Origin: Sinorhizobium glycinis
GTDB lineage: Bacteria > Pseudomonadota > Alphaproteobacteria > Rhizobiales > Rhizobiaceae
Direction of reading: 5' to 3'
NCBI RefSeq assembly: GCF_001651865.1
Contig: NZ_LPUX01000061.1
Coordinates: 1-64,000, forward strand
DNA length: 64,000 nt
The notes below the pieces were generated by a model that saw only the letters and a program-made list of their open reading frames with translations, ran no database searches and was not told where the DNA came from. The position numbers were made by a program, and so were the translations under genes. Positions 9,425-18,456 of this stretch are shown here, in pieces. Position 1 is the first letter of the stretch. Each line of letters opens with the position of its first letter.

Positions 9425-10174
9425 ATGACCCTCAACAACGACGAAGATCTCGAGCGGCTGAAGGAAATCGGCCGTGTCTGCGCCAATGCGCTCCAGGCGA
9501 TGGGCGAGGCGCTCGAACCCGGCATCACCACGGCGGAACTTGACGCGATCGGCCGGAAGGTGCTCGAGGAGGCGGGCGCGCGCTCGGCGCCGGAGCTCTG
9601 CTACAAGTTTCCCGGGGCGACCTGCATCAGCGTCAACGAGGAAATCGCCCATGGCATTCCGGGCAGCCGGGTGATCCGCGCCGGGGATCTCGTCAACATC
9701 GACGTCTCCGCCGAGAAGGACGGCATCTTCGCCGACACGGGCGCCTCCTTCCCGGTTCCGCCGGTGACGGCCGCGATCGACCGGCTCTGCCGCGACGGCA
9801 AGCGCGCCATGTGGGTGGGCTTGAAGCAGGTGCGGCCGGACCAGCCGCTGGCTTCGATCGGCAACGCCATCGGCGAATTCGCCCGCAGGAACCGTTATTC
9901 GCTCGTGACCAACCTGGCGAGCCACGGCATCGGCCGGTCGCTGCACGAGGAGCCGGCCGAGATCGCCACCTGGCCGGACCCGTCCGAGCGCCGGCGGATG
10001 AAGGAGGGCATGGTCTTCACCGTCGAGCCGTTTCTCTCGATGGGCGCGCACTGGGCCGAGGGCGGGGATGACGACTGGACGCTCTACAGCGAACCGCGCG
10101 CCCCGACGGTGCAATACGAACATACGGTCGTCGTGACGCGCGGCGGACCGCTGGTCGTGACGTTGCCGGGCTGA
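9425..10174 (+). CDS. map: Type I methionine aminopeptidase (second copy type)
   Basis: A 249-residue M24A peptidase that removes N-terminal methionine. All five metal ligands are visible: D93, D104, H167, E201 and E232, in the blocks NIDVSAEKDGIFADTG, ASHGIGRSLHEEP, FTVEPF and QYEHTVVV. The N-terminal SH3-binding extension of some actinobacterial forms is absent. It lies 68 bases after the oxidoreductase gene, not in the ribosomal-protein context of the housekeeping gene, so it is probably an accessory paralogue. Confidence 0.93.
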   Translation: MTLNNDEDLERLKEIGRVCANALQAMGEALEPGITTAELDAIGRKVLEEAGARSAPELCYKFPGATCISVNEEIAHGIPGSRVIRAGDLVNIDVSAEKDGIFADTGASFPVPPVTAAIDRLCRDGKRAMWVGLKQVRPDQPLASIGNAIGEFARRNRYSLVTNLASHGIGRSLHEEPAEIATWPDPSERRRMKEGMVFTVEPFLSMGAHWAEGGDDDWTLYSEPRAPTVQYEHTVVVTRGGPLVVTLPG

Positions 10175-10274
10175 GCAGGCGGGGGTGCCGCCAGGCTGCT
10201 ATCGTTCGATTCCATCAATCGAAGCTTCAATTATAATGATTTGTCGCCTTCTTGCTGCGATGCAATAAGGAGAC

Positions 10275-11573
10275 ATGAACACGCTCCACAGATTGCCGGG
10301 TCGCGACGAAAAGCACGTCAGCACGACCGACGGCACTGATCCGCGTCGAACGGGGCAGGCGGAGGAGCTCTCGCCTTCGGCGCCTCATGCGATTTCAGGC
10401 GGCAGTCTCGCCGCGACGGCGATCGCCGGGGCCCTTGCCATGGCCGTCGCCATGGGCTTCGGCCGCTTCTCCTATACGCCGATCCTGCCGGCAATGATGG
10501 CGGATGCAGGGCTTTCACCGGCGGATGCCGGGCTGATCGCTTCGGCCAATTTCGTCGGCTATCTCACGGGCGCCGTGCTTGCCGCCTATGGCTGGGCGCA
10601 TGGCTACGAGCGCCGGATCGGCCTAGCTGCACTCGGCGCCACGACGCTCTTGCTTGCGGCGATGGGACTGACCTCGTCCGTTCTCGCCCATAGCATCGTC
10701 CGTTTCCTTGCCGGCCTGGCGAGCGCCTTTGCGATGATCTTCGTATCCGGGATCGTGCTGGCGCAGGGGCTGCGCGCGAAATCCGAACATGTGCCGTCGG
10801 TGCATTTCGGCGGCGTCGGTTTCGGCATCGCACTTTCCTCGCTCTGCGTCTGGGCGGCGCCGCTGGCGGGTGTTGCCGGCCTATCCGCGTCGCAGGCGGA
10901 TTGGTTCACCGGCGCGTTCGCCGCGCTTGCGGGGACCGTTCTCGTCGCTGCCCTGCTGCCGGCCAGCCATCACGTCGGGAATGGGGCTGAGCGGGAGGCG
11001 CCGCTTGCCTGGACGCGGCCACTGAGGGTGGTAACGCTCACCTACGGCTTCTTCGGCTTCGGCTATGTGATCACCGCGACCTTCCTTGTCGCCATGGCGC
11101 GTGATGCGAGCGGCGGCCACAGTGTCGAGTTCCTTGCCTGGCTGATCACCGGCGTCAGCGCCGCGCTGTCGGTCTATCTGTGGCGCTTCGCCGTGCCGCG
11201 GCTTGGGCTTGCAGGCGTGTATGCCGCGGGCCTTCTGGTCGAGGCGGCAGGCCTCGTGCTGACAGTTTCCTTGCCTTTGCCCTACGCGCCGCTTGTCGGC
11301 GGGCTGATGCTCGGCGCCACCTTCATGATGGTCACGGCCTATGGCCTGCAGATCGGCCGTCGGCTCGCACCCGAAAGCCCGCGCCGCGCACTCGCCTTCA
11401 TGACCGCCGCCTTCGGCATCGGCCAGATCATCGGGCCGCTCATCGCCGGCTGGATCGCGGAGCGGAGCGGGAGTTTCGCATTGCCGACGCTGGTCGCGGC
11501 TGTCGTTCTGTTCTGCTGCGGTAGTGTCGTGGTGCTGGAACTGCGAAGGATCAGCGCGGCGCTAGGGCGGTGA
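10275..11573 (+). CDS. YbfB/YjiJ-family MFS transporter
   Basis: A 432-residue inner-membrane protein with about 12 hydrophobic helices after a roughly 45-residue hydrophilic N-terminus. The block AMAVAMGFGRFSYTPILPAM in the first helix and the following FVGYLTGAVLAAY are characteristic of the YbfB/YjiJ branch of the major facilitator superfamily. An AAGGAG ribosome site precedes the ATG. Substrate unknown. The next gene, bacA, is 165 bases downstream on the same strand but differs in composition. Confidence 0.85.
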   Translation: MNTLHRLPGRDEKHVSTTDGTDPRRTGQAEELSPSAPHAISGGSLAATAIAGALAMAVAMGFGRFSYTPILPAMMADAGLSPADAGLIASANFVGYLTGAVLAAYGWAHGYERRIGLAALGATTLLLAAMGLTSSVLAHSIVRFLAGLASAFAMIFVSGIVLAQGLRAKSEHVPSVHFGGVGFGIALSSLCVWAAPLAGVAGLSASQADWFTGAFAALAGTVLVAALLPASHHVGNGAEREAPLAWTRPLRVVTLTYGFFGFGYVITATFLVAMARDASGGHSVEFLAWLITGVSAALSVYLWRFAVPRLGLAGVYAAGLLVEAAGLVLTVSLPLPYAPLVGGLMLGATFMMVTAYGLQIGRRLAPESPRRALAFMTAAFGIGQIIGPLIAGWIAERSGSFALPTLVAAVVLFCCGSVVVLELRRISAALGR

Positions 11574-11738
11574 AGCCTTGCGATGTTTCGGGCGCTCGGG
11601 ACGGCATTTTCGGGCGGAGCTTGATGAATTAACAGTAACATTCACAATGCGTAATTGTTGCGACGTGCAATTTGCCCTAGTTTCGGCCGCATCAGGAGGC
11701 AAGTCGTTGTCCTCCAAGAAAATCGAGAGTGCCGTCCC

Positions 11739-13001
11739 TTGTTCCAATCCTTCTTTCCGCAACCCAAGCCGTTCTTCACATCCGCGATAATCTGGACCAT
11801 CGTCACGATCGCGTTCTGGTACACCGTCGGAGCCAATTTGGGCGTCTCGTTCGGCGCCGGGCCAATGGCGGAAGGGACCGAACCGACGGGCGCCGCCTAC
11901 TTCGTGACACCGGACAAGTTGTATTTCTATTTCTATTTTCTCTTGTGTGGGGGCCTATTCGGCGGGGCCTGGAGAATCTACGATCGCGAGCATCGCTGGT
12001 TCAATTGGTCTGTTTGGGGAAGTATATTTATAATATTTTCCACATACTTTGGCGTTTTGGTTTCTCTGGCGGTCAACAACTGGCGGCGCCCGTTCTTCGA
12101 CCTTTTGCAGGCAGCGCTGGAGCACAAGCCGGGAGTCACTGCGGCGGATTTCTACACTCTTCTGATAAAATTCTCGGAAATCGGGGCAATCGCGGTTTTC
12201 GTTTTCGTTATTACGCGGTTCTTCATCAGTCATTACGTATTCCGCTGGCGGACTGCGATGAACGAATTTTACATGTCGCAATGGAGCAGGCTTCGCCATA
12301 TCGAAGGCGCTTCTCAGCGTGTACAGGAAGACACGATGCGCTTTGCCGACATCTCGGAAGGTCTGGGGGTCAATCTCATTGACGCCGTTATGACGCTGGT
12401 TGCGTTCTTGCCACTCCTTCTTTCGCTTTCGAAGCACGTTCCCGACCTTCCCTTTCTGGGTGCAGTCCCATATTCGCTGTTCTGGCTCGCCTTGACATGG
12501 TCGATATTCGGCACTGTTCTGCTGGCGGTCGTGGGCGTTAAGCTTCCTGGAATCGCCTTTCGAAACCAGCGTGTGGAGGCTGCGTATCGTAAGGAACTGG
12601 TTTACGGCGAGGACGACGAGTCGCGAGCTACTCCGCCGACTGTCTCCGATCTTTTCAGTAATGTACGCCGAAATTACTTCAGGATGTACTTCCACTACCT
12701 GTATTTCAATATGGTGAGATCGATTTATAACCAGGCTGACAGTGTCTTTGTATACTTCTTTCTGGTTCCGACGTTTGTTGCTGGAACGATTACGATGGGT
12801 ATCTTGCAGCAGATCCTGACGGCGTTCGGGCAAGTCAGCAGTTCGTTCCAATATCTCGTCAACTCATGGACGACGATAATTGAATTGTTGTCCATCCATA
12901 AGCGCCTGCGCGCCTTCGAATCGATTCTCTATGAAGAGCCGCTGCCGGAGATCGATCAGCAGTTCATCAAAGTCGGCGGCAAGGAAGAACTGGCGCTTTA
13001 G
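11739..13001 (+). CDS. bacA: BacA peptide transporter (SbmA/BacA family)
   Basis: Inner-membrane importer of peptides. In Sinorhizobium it is needed for bacteroids to survive plant NCR peptides and for very-long-chain fatty-acid modification of lipid A. Blocks shared with E. coli SbmA are conspicuous: SHYVFRWRTAMNE, LRHIEGASQRVQEDTMRF, GVKLPGIAF, VEAAYRKELVYGEDD and NSWTTIIELLSI. The family start (FQSFFPKP-like) corresponds here to a TTG codon at 11739, giving 420 residues, the usual BacA length. In-frame sequence continues upstream to an ATG at 11655 but is unlike the family. Composition is more AT-rich than the neighbours. Confidence 0.95.
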   Translation: MFQSFFPQPKPFFTSAIIWTIVTIAFWYTVGANLGVSFGAGPMAEGTEPTGAAYFVTPDKLYFYFYFLLCGGLFGGAWRIYDREHRWFNWSVWGSIFIIFSTYFGVLVSLAVNNWRRPFFDLLQAALEHKPGVTAADFYTLLIKFSEIGAIAVFVFVITRFFISHYVFRWRTAMNEFYMSQWSRLRHIEGASQRVQEDTMRFADISEGLGVNLIDAVMTLVAFLPLLLSLSKHVPDLPFLGAVPYSLFWLALTWSIFGTVLLAVVGVKLPGIAFRNQRVEAAYRKELVYGEDDESRATPPTVSDLFSNVRRNYFRMYFHYLYFNMVRSIYNQADSVFVYFFLVPTFVAGTITMGILQQILTAFGQVSSSFQYLVNSWTTIIELLSIHKRLRAFESILYEEPLPEIDQQFIKVGGKEELAL

Positions 13002-13012
13002 ACGCGCCGCAA

Positions 13013-14017
13013 TCAGAAGGCGGAGCGATCCGCCTTCTTTCTGGCATCCTCGATCATCGGCAAGGCGTCCGCGTAGCTTACGCAGGCGACGTCCGGCTTT
13101 TTGCAGGTTTCCGTCAGGAAGCGATCCAGCGCCCGCCAATAGGCGCCGCCGTTCATCTCGACAAAATGGAAGCCCAGCTGTAGCGGAATGCGCGCGCCGT
13201 CATATTCCTTGCGGAATGCCTCCCGGTAGGCCGCGAGCGTGCGTTCCTCGAAGCGGGCGCTGTCCTTCCGATTTTCGACGCCCATCGAGTGGCGGACGAA
13301 GAGGTTGTAATCCATGCCGATCACCGGCCGATGCGAGGGACCTTCCGGGATGAGCGGCAGGCCGAACCGCGGCATGCCGTCCTGCGCCATGGGCCAGCCC
13401 GGTCCCTTGGTGACGAGGCTTGCATCATAGGTGAACCTGAAGGCTTCGAGCGCCGGCATGAGCCCGTCGCTGAGCGAGAGGTACGGCGCGCGGAACCCCT
13501 TGACGCCGCTGCGGGCGAAGTCTGCCCAGCCTTCCGGTTCGGCCTCCGGCTGGCCGGCCTTTTTCCAGACGTCGACGAGGGCGGTCCGGAAAGCGGTGAA
13601 CTCGCTCTCCCAGTCCGCCTCGCTCCAGCCCTTCCCGTCGAAATGGCCGCAGGCATGGCTGCCGATGTCGTGGCCCTCGAGATGCGCCTCCCAGATATGT
13701 CCGGCACGAACGGCGATCTCCTCGCGGCTCTGGGCGAAGCCGACATTCGAGCGGCCGGCCTTCTGGCCAGGTGCCTGGTAGCTCTGCCTTGCGTCTGCCT
13801 TGGTCATCAGGAAGGTGCAGGAGAGGAAATAGGTGAAGTGGGCCCCGTTGCGCTTTGCCATGGCGAGGCTCTTTTCCCACAGCGCGTTGTCGTGCGCACC
13901 GTCGAAGGAGACGATGACGAGCTGCTTTTCCTTGGCGGGCGGAGGTGCCGCCGGCGGATCGGCGAATGTCGCCGTGGGAAGAAGACAAAGCGAGAGCGCG
14001 AAGATGTTGCGTGGCAT
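13013..14017 (-). CDS. Secreted polysaccharide deacetylase family protein
   Basis: A 334-residue carbohydrate esterase 4/NodB-fold protein with a Sec signal peptide (MPRNIFALSLCLLPTATFA). The metal-binding motif that is usually TFDDGP reads SFDGAHD here. HDIGSHACGHFDGKGW supplies the H-x-x-x-H-type second motif, and FRAPYLS the third. I trimmed the start to 14017 to place the signal peptide at the N-terminus; the longer open frame upstream is not protein-like. Likely periplasmic; substrate unknown. It converges on bacA. Confidence 0.85.
   Translation of the reverse strand: MPRNIFALSLCLLPTATFADPPAAPPPAKEKQLVIVSFDGAHDNALWEKSLAMAKRNGAHFTYFLSCTFLMTKADARQSYQAPGQKAGRSNVGFAQSREEIAVRAGHIWEAHLEGHDIGSHACGHFDGKGWSEADWESEFTAFRTALVDVWKKAGQPEAEPEGWADFARSGVKGFRAPYLSLSDGLMPALEAFRFTYDASLVTKGPGWPMAQDGMPRFGLPLIPEGPSHRPVIGMDYNLFVRHSMGVENRKDSARFEERTLAAYREAFRKEYDGARIPLQLGFHFVEMNGGAYWRALDRFLTETCKKPDVACVSYADALPMIEDARKKADRSAF
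13016..13040 (+). terminator. Rho-independent terminator after bacA
   Basis: A 9-bp perfect stem, GAAGGCGGA / TCCGCCTTC, with a GCGA loop and a short T run, 14 bases after the bacA stop. It overlaps the last codons of the convergent deacetylase gene. Confidence 0.75.
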
Positions 14018-14265
14018 GGGGACGGCTCTGGGAGAATCAGTGGATACGACGAGTGGTTCTCGCCGTCCCTTCTTCAACAATGCGGCAATCCTTTGATCCC
14101 GCTGGAATTTGCAGGGGATATCGTTATGCAAAGGTAAGCAAAGGCATAAAGCGGGATCAGCAAGACTCGAAGCGGGGAAGCGCTTGCATCGCGCGGAGAT
14201 TTGTTGATCGATGGCGTTCGAAATCCGGGTGTCCGGAAGCGGCAAAATCTAGCGGCGGGTGAGTT

Positions 14266-14853
14266 ATGACTTTTTTGGTCCTCGGTATCGTGATCTTCCT
14301 CGGCATGCACCTCGTCCGCGTGGTTGCGCCCGATATTCGCGCCGGCTTCATCAAGAGCAGCGGCAAAGGCGCCTGGATGGGACTCCATGCGCTCGTCAGC
14401 CTCGTCGGCCTCTGTCTTATCATCTACGGTTTCGGCCAGGCGCGCGGCGAAACGGGGATGCTCTACGACCCGCCGGTGTTCCTGCGCCACATTGCCCTTC
14501 TCCTGATGCTGTTTGCCTTTGTCTTTCTTGCCGCGGGCTTCCTGCCGGCGGGGCGCATCGCCGTCGCGGTCAAGCATCCGCAGATCCTGTCGATCAAGAT
14601 CTGGGCACTGGCACACCTGCTTGCGAATGGCGAGGCATCTTCGGTGCTGCTCTTCGGTTCCTTCCTCGCCTGGGCGGTGATCCTGCGCATCTCGTTGAAA
14701 CGACGCGCGCGCGCGGGCGAACCCGTGCTGCCGGTGTTCAAGTCGGCGCGCAACGACGTATTGGCGGTTCTCATCGGTCTCGTCGCCTATGTGCTCTTCA
14801 TCTGGAAGCTGCACGATTGGCTGATCGGCGTCGCTCCGATCGTTATGGGCTAA
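14266..14853 (+). CDS. NnrU family membrane protein
   Basis: A 195-residue integral membrane protein with five or six hydrophobic segments. It begins MTFLVLGIVIFLGMHLVR, which with RAGFIKSSGKGAWMGLHALVSLVGL is typical of NnrU. NnrU was named from denitrification clusters, but its biochemical role is not established, and no denitrification genes are nearby. Confidence 0.88.
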   Translation: MTFLVLGIVIFLGMHLVRVVAPDIRAGFIKSSGKGAWMGLHALVSLVGLCLIIYGFGQARGETGMLYDPPVFLRHIALLLMLFAFVFLAAGFLPAGRIAVAVKHPQILSIKIWALAHLLANGEASSVLLFGSFLAWAVILRISLKRRARAGEPVLPVFKSARNDVLAVLIGLVAYVLFIWKLHDWLIGVAPIVMG

Positions 14854-15039
14854 ATCACGTCCGCCCCCTTACAAGCGGCGCAAAATCGGGTAGAAGGCGC
14901 AAAATCCACAGAGAGCGACGCGCGTCCGGCCGGGCGCGCAACGGATGCTCGAACAGTTTGAGATTGCGCGTATTCTTTCCCGACATCGTTGGCGATCGTC
15001 GGGGCTACGTGCAGCATGCAGGGAAGGCCGGGGCGACAG

Positions 15040-15708
15040 ATGGCAAACCAGGACGACAGCTTTATCCGCGAGGTCAACGAAGAACTCCGCTCGGACCAGA
15101 TGAAGGCCATCTGGACGCGGTTCGGCGGTCTCATCATCGGGATCGCGGCGCTCATCGTCCTCGGCACCGTCGGCAAGGTCGGCTACGACTATTGGCAGGA
15201 GAGTTCCTCGTCGCAGTCGGGGGACGCCTTTCTCGTAGCCCTCGATCTTGCCAAGGAAAACAAATCCGAGGAGGCGCTCGCCGCACTCACGAAGCTGGAG
15301 CAGGAGGGCTACGGCTCCTATCCGGTTCTCGCGCGGCTGCGCACGGCGACGCTCCAGGCTCAGAAGGGCGAAACCGAAGCGGCCGTGGCGGCGTTCTCCG
15401 AGATCGGCAAGGACACACGCATTCCGGCGGCGCTGCGCGACGCGGCGCGGCTGCGCGCGGCTTACCTGCTCATCGATGCCGGCACCTACGATCGGGTCTC
15501 CGCCGAGGTCGAACAACTGGCGGTGCCGCAAAACGCCATGCGCCATTCGGCTCGTGAGGCGCTCGGCCTTGCGGCCTACAAGGCGGGCGATTTCGCCAAA
15601 GCGAAGGGCTGGTTCCAGCAGATCGCCGATGATACCGAAAGCCCGCGCGGCGTCGCCAACCGGGCGCAGATGCTGCTCGACGTGATTGCGGCGAGCGGCA
15701 AAGCTTGA
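15040..15708 (+). CDS. YfgM-like TPR membrane protein
   Basis: A 222-residue protein with a short cytosolic N-terminus, one transmembrane helix (about residues 25-47, [20 protein letters not shown]) and a tetratricopeptide-like periplasmic domain. This is the ancillary SecYEG translocon/YfgM (TPR_21) layout. The [20 protein letters not shown] start fits the family; an ATG 51 bases upstream is less likely. It ends 10 bases before der, an adjacency that echoes the yfgM-bamB-der order of other Proteobacteria, though bamB is missing here. Confidence 0.87.
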   Translation: MANQDDSFIREVNEELRSDQMKAIWTRFGGLIIGIAALIVLGTVGKVGYDYWQESSSSQSGDAFLVALDLAKENKSEEALAALTKLEQEGYGSYPVLARLRTATLQAQKGETEAAVAAFSEIGKDTRIPAALRDAARLRAAYLLIDAGTYDRVSAEVEQLAVPQNAMRHSAREALGLAAYKAGDFAKAKGWFQQIADDTESPRGVANRAQMLLDVIAASGKA

Positions 15709-15718
15709 GGCGGGTAAT

Positions 15719-17149
15719 ATGAGTTTCACCGTCGCCATCGTCGGGCGTCCCAATGTCGGCAAATCGACCTTGTTCAACCGCCTGGTTGGCAAGAAGCTGG
15801 CGCTCGTCGACGACACGCCAGGGGTCACGCGCGACCGTCGGCCCGGCGACGCGAAGCTCGTCGACCTGAAATTCCGCATCATCGACACGGCCGGTCTTGA
15901 GCAATCGGCGCCCGACAGCCTGCAGGGACGGATGTGGGCGCAGACCGAACAGGCGATCGACGAGGCGGATCTGTCGCTGTTCGTCATCGACGCCAAGGCT
16001 GGCCTGACGCCGGCCGACGAGACGCTTGCCGAAATGCTGCGTCGGCGTGGCAAACCCGTCATCGTCGTCGCCAACAAGGCCGAGGCGCGCGGTTCGGAAG
16101 GCGGCTTCTACGATGCCTTCACGCTCGGTCTAGGAGAACCATGCCCGATCTCCGCCGAACATGGCCAGGGCATGCTCGACCTGCGCGATGCCATCGTCGC
16201 TGCGCTCGGCGAGGAAAGGGCCTTTCCCCCGGCCGAGGATGTCGCCGAGACCGATGTCGATATCCGCCCGCCCGGCGCCGGGGAAGGGGAGGACGATGAG
16301 GCGGAACCCGCCTATGACGAAACGAAGCCCCTGCGCGTCGCGATCGTCGGCCGGCCGAACGCCGGCAAGTCGACGCTCATCAACCGCTTTCTCGGTGAAG
16401 ACCGGCTGCTGACCGGCCCCGAGGCCGGCATTACCCGCGACTCCATCTCGGTCGAGTGGCAATGGCGCGGCCGCACGATCAAGATGTTCGACACGGCCGG
16501 CATGCGCCGCAAGGCGAAGGTCCAGGAGAAGCTCGAGAAGCTGTCCGTCGCCGATGCGCTCCGCGCCATCCGTTTTGCCGAGACGGTGGTCATCGTCTTC
16601 GACGCGACGATCCCCTTCGAGAAGCAGGACCTTCAGATCGTGGACCTCGTGCTGCGCGAGGGGCGTGCGGCAGTGCTCGCTTTCAACAAATGGGATCTGG
16701 TGGAGAACTGGCAGGCGGTCCTTCAGGATCTGCGCGAAAAGACCGAACGGCTGCTGCCGCAGGCCCGCGGCATCCGCGCGGTGCCGATCTCCGGTCACAC
16801 GGGCTATGGTCTCGACCGGCTGATGCAGGCGATCATCGAGACCGACAAGATCTGGAACCGGCGCATCTCGACGGCACGCCTCAACCGCTGGCTGGAGTCG
16901 CAGCAGGTGCAGCACCCGCCGCCGGCCGTCTCCGGCCGTCGCCTGAAGCTCAAATACATGACCCAGGTAAAGGCCCGCCCGCCGGGCTTCATGATTTCCT
17001 GCACGCGTCCCGAGGCCGTGCCGGAATCCTATGTTCGTTACCTGATCAACGGCCTGCGCAACGACTTCGACATGCCGGGCGTGCCGATCCGCGTTCATTT
17101 CCGCGCATCGGACAATCCTTACGAATCGAAGGCGCGCAAGAAGCGGTGA
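15719..17149 (+). CDS. der: Ribosome-assembly GTPase Der (EngA)
   Basis: A 476-residue double GTPase for 50S subunit assembly. The first G domain has [18 protein letters not shown] and NKAE; the second has [17 protein letters not shown] and NKWD. They are joined by an acidic linker ([14 protein letters not shown]) and followed by a KH-like C-terminal domain ending in a basic tail. The ATG at 15719 follows GAGGCGGG. As I recall, engA in S. meliloti lies on pSymB within a block transferred from the chromosome; here chromosomal-type genes follow directly. Confidence 0.98.
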   Translation: MSFTVAIVGRPNVGKSTLFNRLVGKKLALVDDTPGVTRDRRPGDAKLVDLKFRIIDTAGLEQSAPDSLQGRMWAQTEQAIDEADLSLFVIDAKAGLTPADETLAEMLRRRGKPVIVVANKAEARGSEGGFYDAFTLGLGEPCPISAEHGQGMLDLRDAIVAALGEERAFPPAEDVAETDVDIRPPGAGEGEDDEAEPAYDETKPLRVAIVGRPNAGKSTLINRFLGEDRLLTGPEAGITRDSISVEWQWRGRTIKMFDTAGMRRKAKVQEKLEKLSVADALRAIRFAETVVIVFDATIPFEKQDLQIVDLVLREGRAAVLAFNKWDLVENWQAVLQDLREKTERLLPQARGIRAVPISGHTGYGLDRLMQAIIETDKIWNRRISTARLNRWLESQQVQHPPPAVSGRRLKLKYMTQVKARPPGFMISCTRPEAVPESYVRYLINGLRNDFDMPGVPIRVHFRASDNPYESKARKKR

Positions 17150-17171
17150 TCGATTTCTGAGGTCGTGAAGG

Positions 17172-17383
17172 CCCCTCATCCGGCTGCCGCCACCTTCTCC
17201 CCGCACGCGGGGCGAAGGGGACTCGTGGCGCGCTCTCAAGTCCCTCTCCCCGCGAGCGGGGAGAGGGCTAGTGCGGGATGCGCTCACATACGTTCGCGCC
17301 TCCGCTCTAAGCCTTTGTTTTTGCCGCATTTTTGCGACGTCAGGTGATTCCACCTGACTGCAAAATGCTCTAGGGTGAGGGGC
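17172..17383. repeat. RIME1-type repeat with a nested insertion
   Basis: A copy beginning CCCCTCATCCGGCTGC with both hairpins. The terminal CTAGGGTGAGGGGC is split: the element runs to CTAG at 17268-17271, a 98-base foreign segment follows, and CTAG GGTGAGGGGC resumes at 17370-17383. It also separates der from the convergent kdgK. Confidence 0.85.
17272..17373. mobile_element. Short element inserted in the RIME (CTAG duplication)
   Basis: The 98 bases between the two CTAG copies have no coding capacity. They include a small hairpin (CAGGTG ATTC CACCTG, 17341-17356) and end CAAAATGCTCTAG. The flanking CTAG (17268-17271 and 17370-17373) looks like a 4-base target duplication, as expected for a tiny non-autonomous element. 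Confidence 0.5.
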
Positions 17384-17394
17384 GAATCTCCGCT

Positions 17395-18315
17395 CTATTC
17401 CGATATTGGAAGTTTCTCCCGCGCGACCAGTGCTCCATGATGGCCGATCACGGCGGCGGCGACGCGTGCGGCGAAGGCGGCAGCATCGGCCGGGCGGTGG
17501 CCGGCGGCGAGGCGCGCGAGGAAAGAACCGTTGAAGCTGTCCCCGGCGCTGGTGGTGTCGACGATGCGGGAAACCGGCGCGGCGGGTATATGCAGGCGCT
17601 CTCCTTCGCCGAACTGCAGGGTGACGCCATTCGCTCCGTCCTTCACCGCGATGTCTGCGACGCCGAGGTCGCGGTAGCGTTCGATCGTCCCGCCAACGGA
17701 CGCATCGCCGAAATGCGTAGCTTCGTCGTCATAGCTCGGCAGCACCATCGTCGCTGACCGCGCGCCGGCTTCCAGCGTCGCCCGCATCCGTGACGCGTCG
17801 TTCCAAAGGCGCGGGCGGATATTTGGATCGAACACGACGCGCTTGCCGCTCGCCTTCGACCGCCGCAGTTCCGACAGCAAGGTCTCGGCCGCATCCGGAG
17901 CAAGGATTGCGAGCGTGATCCCGGAGAAGAAGACCACGTCCATCTTTTCGATCGCCGCCCGCAGCCGGTCCGGATCGCCGGCGAGCAGCTTGGCGGCGGA
18001 GGTGGAGCGCCAATAGGAGAAGCTGCGCTCGCCATCCTTCAGGTGGATCATGTAGAGCCCCGGCATGCGGCCCTCGATCCTGGCGATATGCGCCGTGCCG
18101 ACCCCGGTGCCTTCGATGAATGACAACATCTCGTCGGACACGACGTCGGTTCCGACGGCGGTCAGATACTCCACGGTCCATCCGGCCGGTGCGAACAGAC
18201 GGGCGTAATAGGCGGTGTTGAAGGTGTCGCCCGCATAGCCCTTGCGCAGCATGCCTCCTTCCGCCTGCATCAGTTCGACCATGCATTCGCCGATTGAAAG
18301 CATGCTGCCGGCCAT
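17395..18315 (-). CDS. kdgK: 2-keto-3-deoxygluconate kinase (PfkB family)
   Basis: A 306-residue ribokinase-family sugar kinase. MLSIGECMVELMQ and GYAGDTFNTAYYARLF are typical KdgK substrate-side blocks. FDPNIRPRLW is the second PfkB region, and DTTSAGDSFNGSFLARL holds the anion hole and catalytic aspartate. The product, KDPG, feeds the Entner-Doudoroff pathway. The start at 18315 has GGAGGAGAAG 5 bases upstream and is preferred to an ATG ten codons earlier. Divergent from the alpha-glucosidase gene. Confidence 0.88.
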   Translation of the reverse strand: MAGSMLSIGECMVELMQAEGGMLRKGYAGDTFNTAYYARLFAPAGWTVEYLTAVGTDVVSDEMLSFIEGTGVGTAHIARIEGRMPGLYMIHLKDGERSFSYWRSTSAAKLLAGDPDRLRAAIEKMDVVFFSGITLAILAPDAAETLLSELRRSKASGKRVVFDPNIRPRLWNDASRMRATLEAGARSATMVLPSYDDEATHFGDASVGGTIERYRDLGVADIAVKDGANGVTLQFGEGERLHIPAAPVSRIVDTTSAGDSFNGSFLARLAAGHRPADAAAFAARVAAAVIGHHGALVAREKLPISE

Positions 18316-18456
18316 TCGTGCTTCTCCTCCATTTGCGTCGTTCATGGGTTAGCGATCTGTCGGCTTCGCAGCAAGCGAATGTTGCGCGCGCCGTTTACTC
18401 GGTGAATTCGCGGCGATACATCTCTCATCGAGCAGTTGGAACGGCGGGGTTTGCGG

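Noticed and set aside
11655-11738. ATG-initiated N-terminal extension of bacA
   Set aside because: The 28 extra residues are not family-like and the TTG at 11739 gives the standard length and opening.
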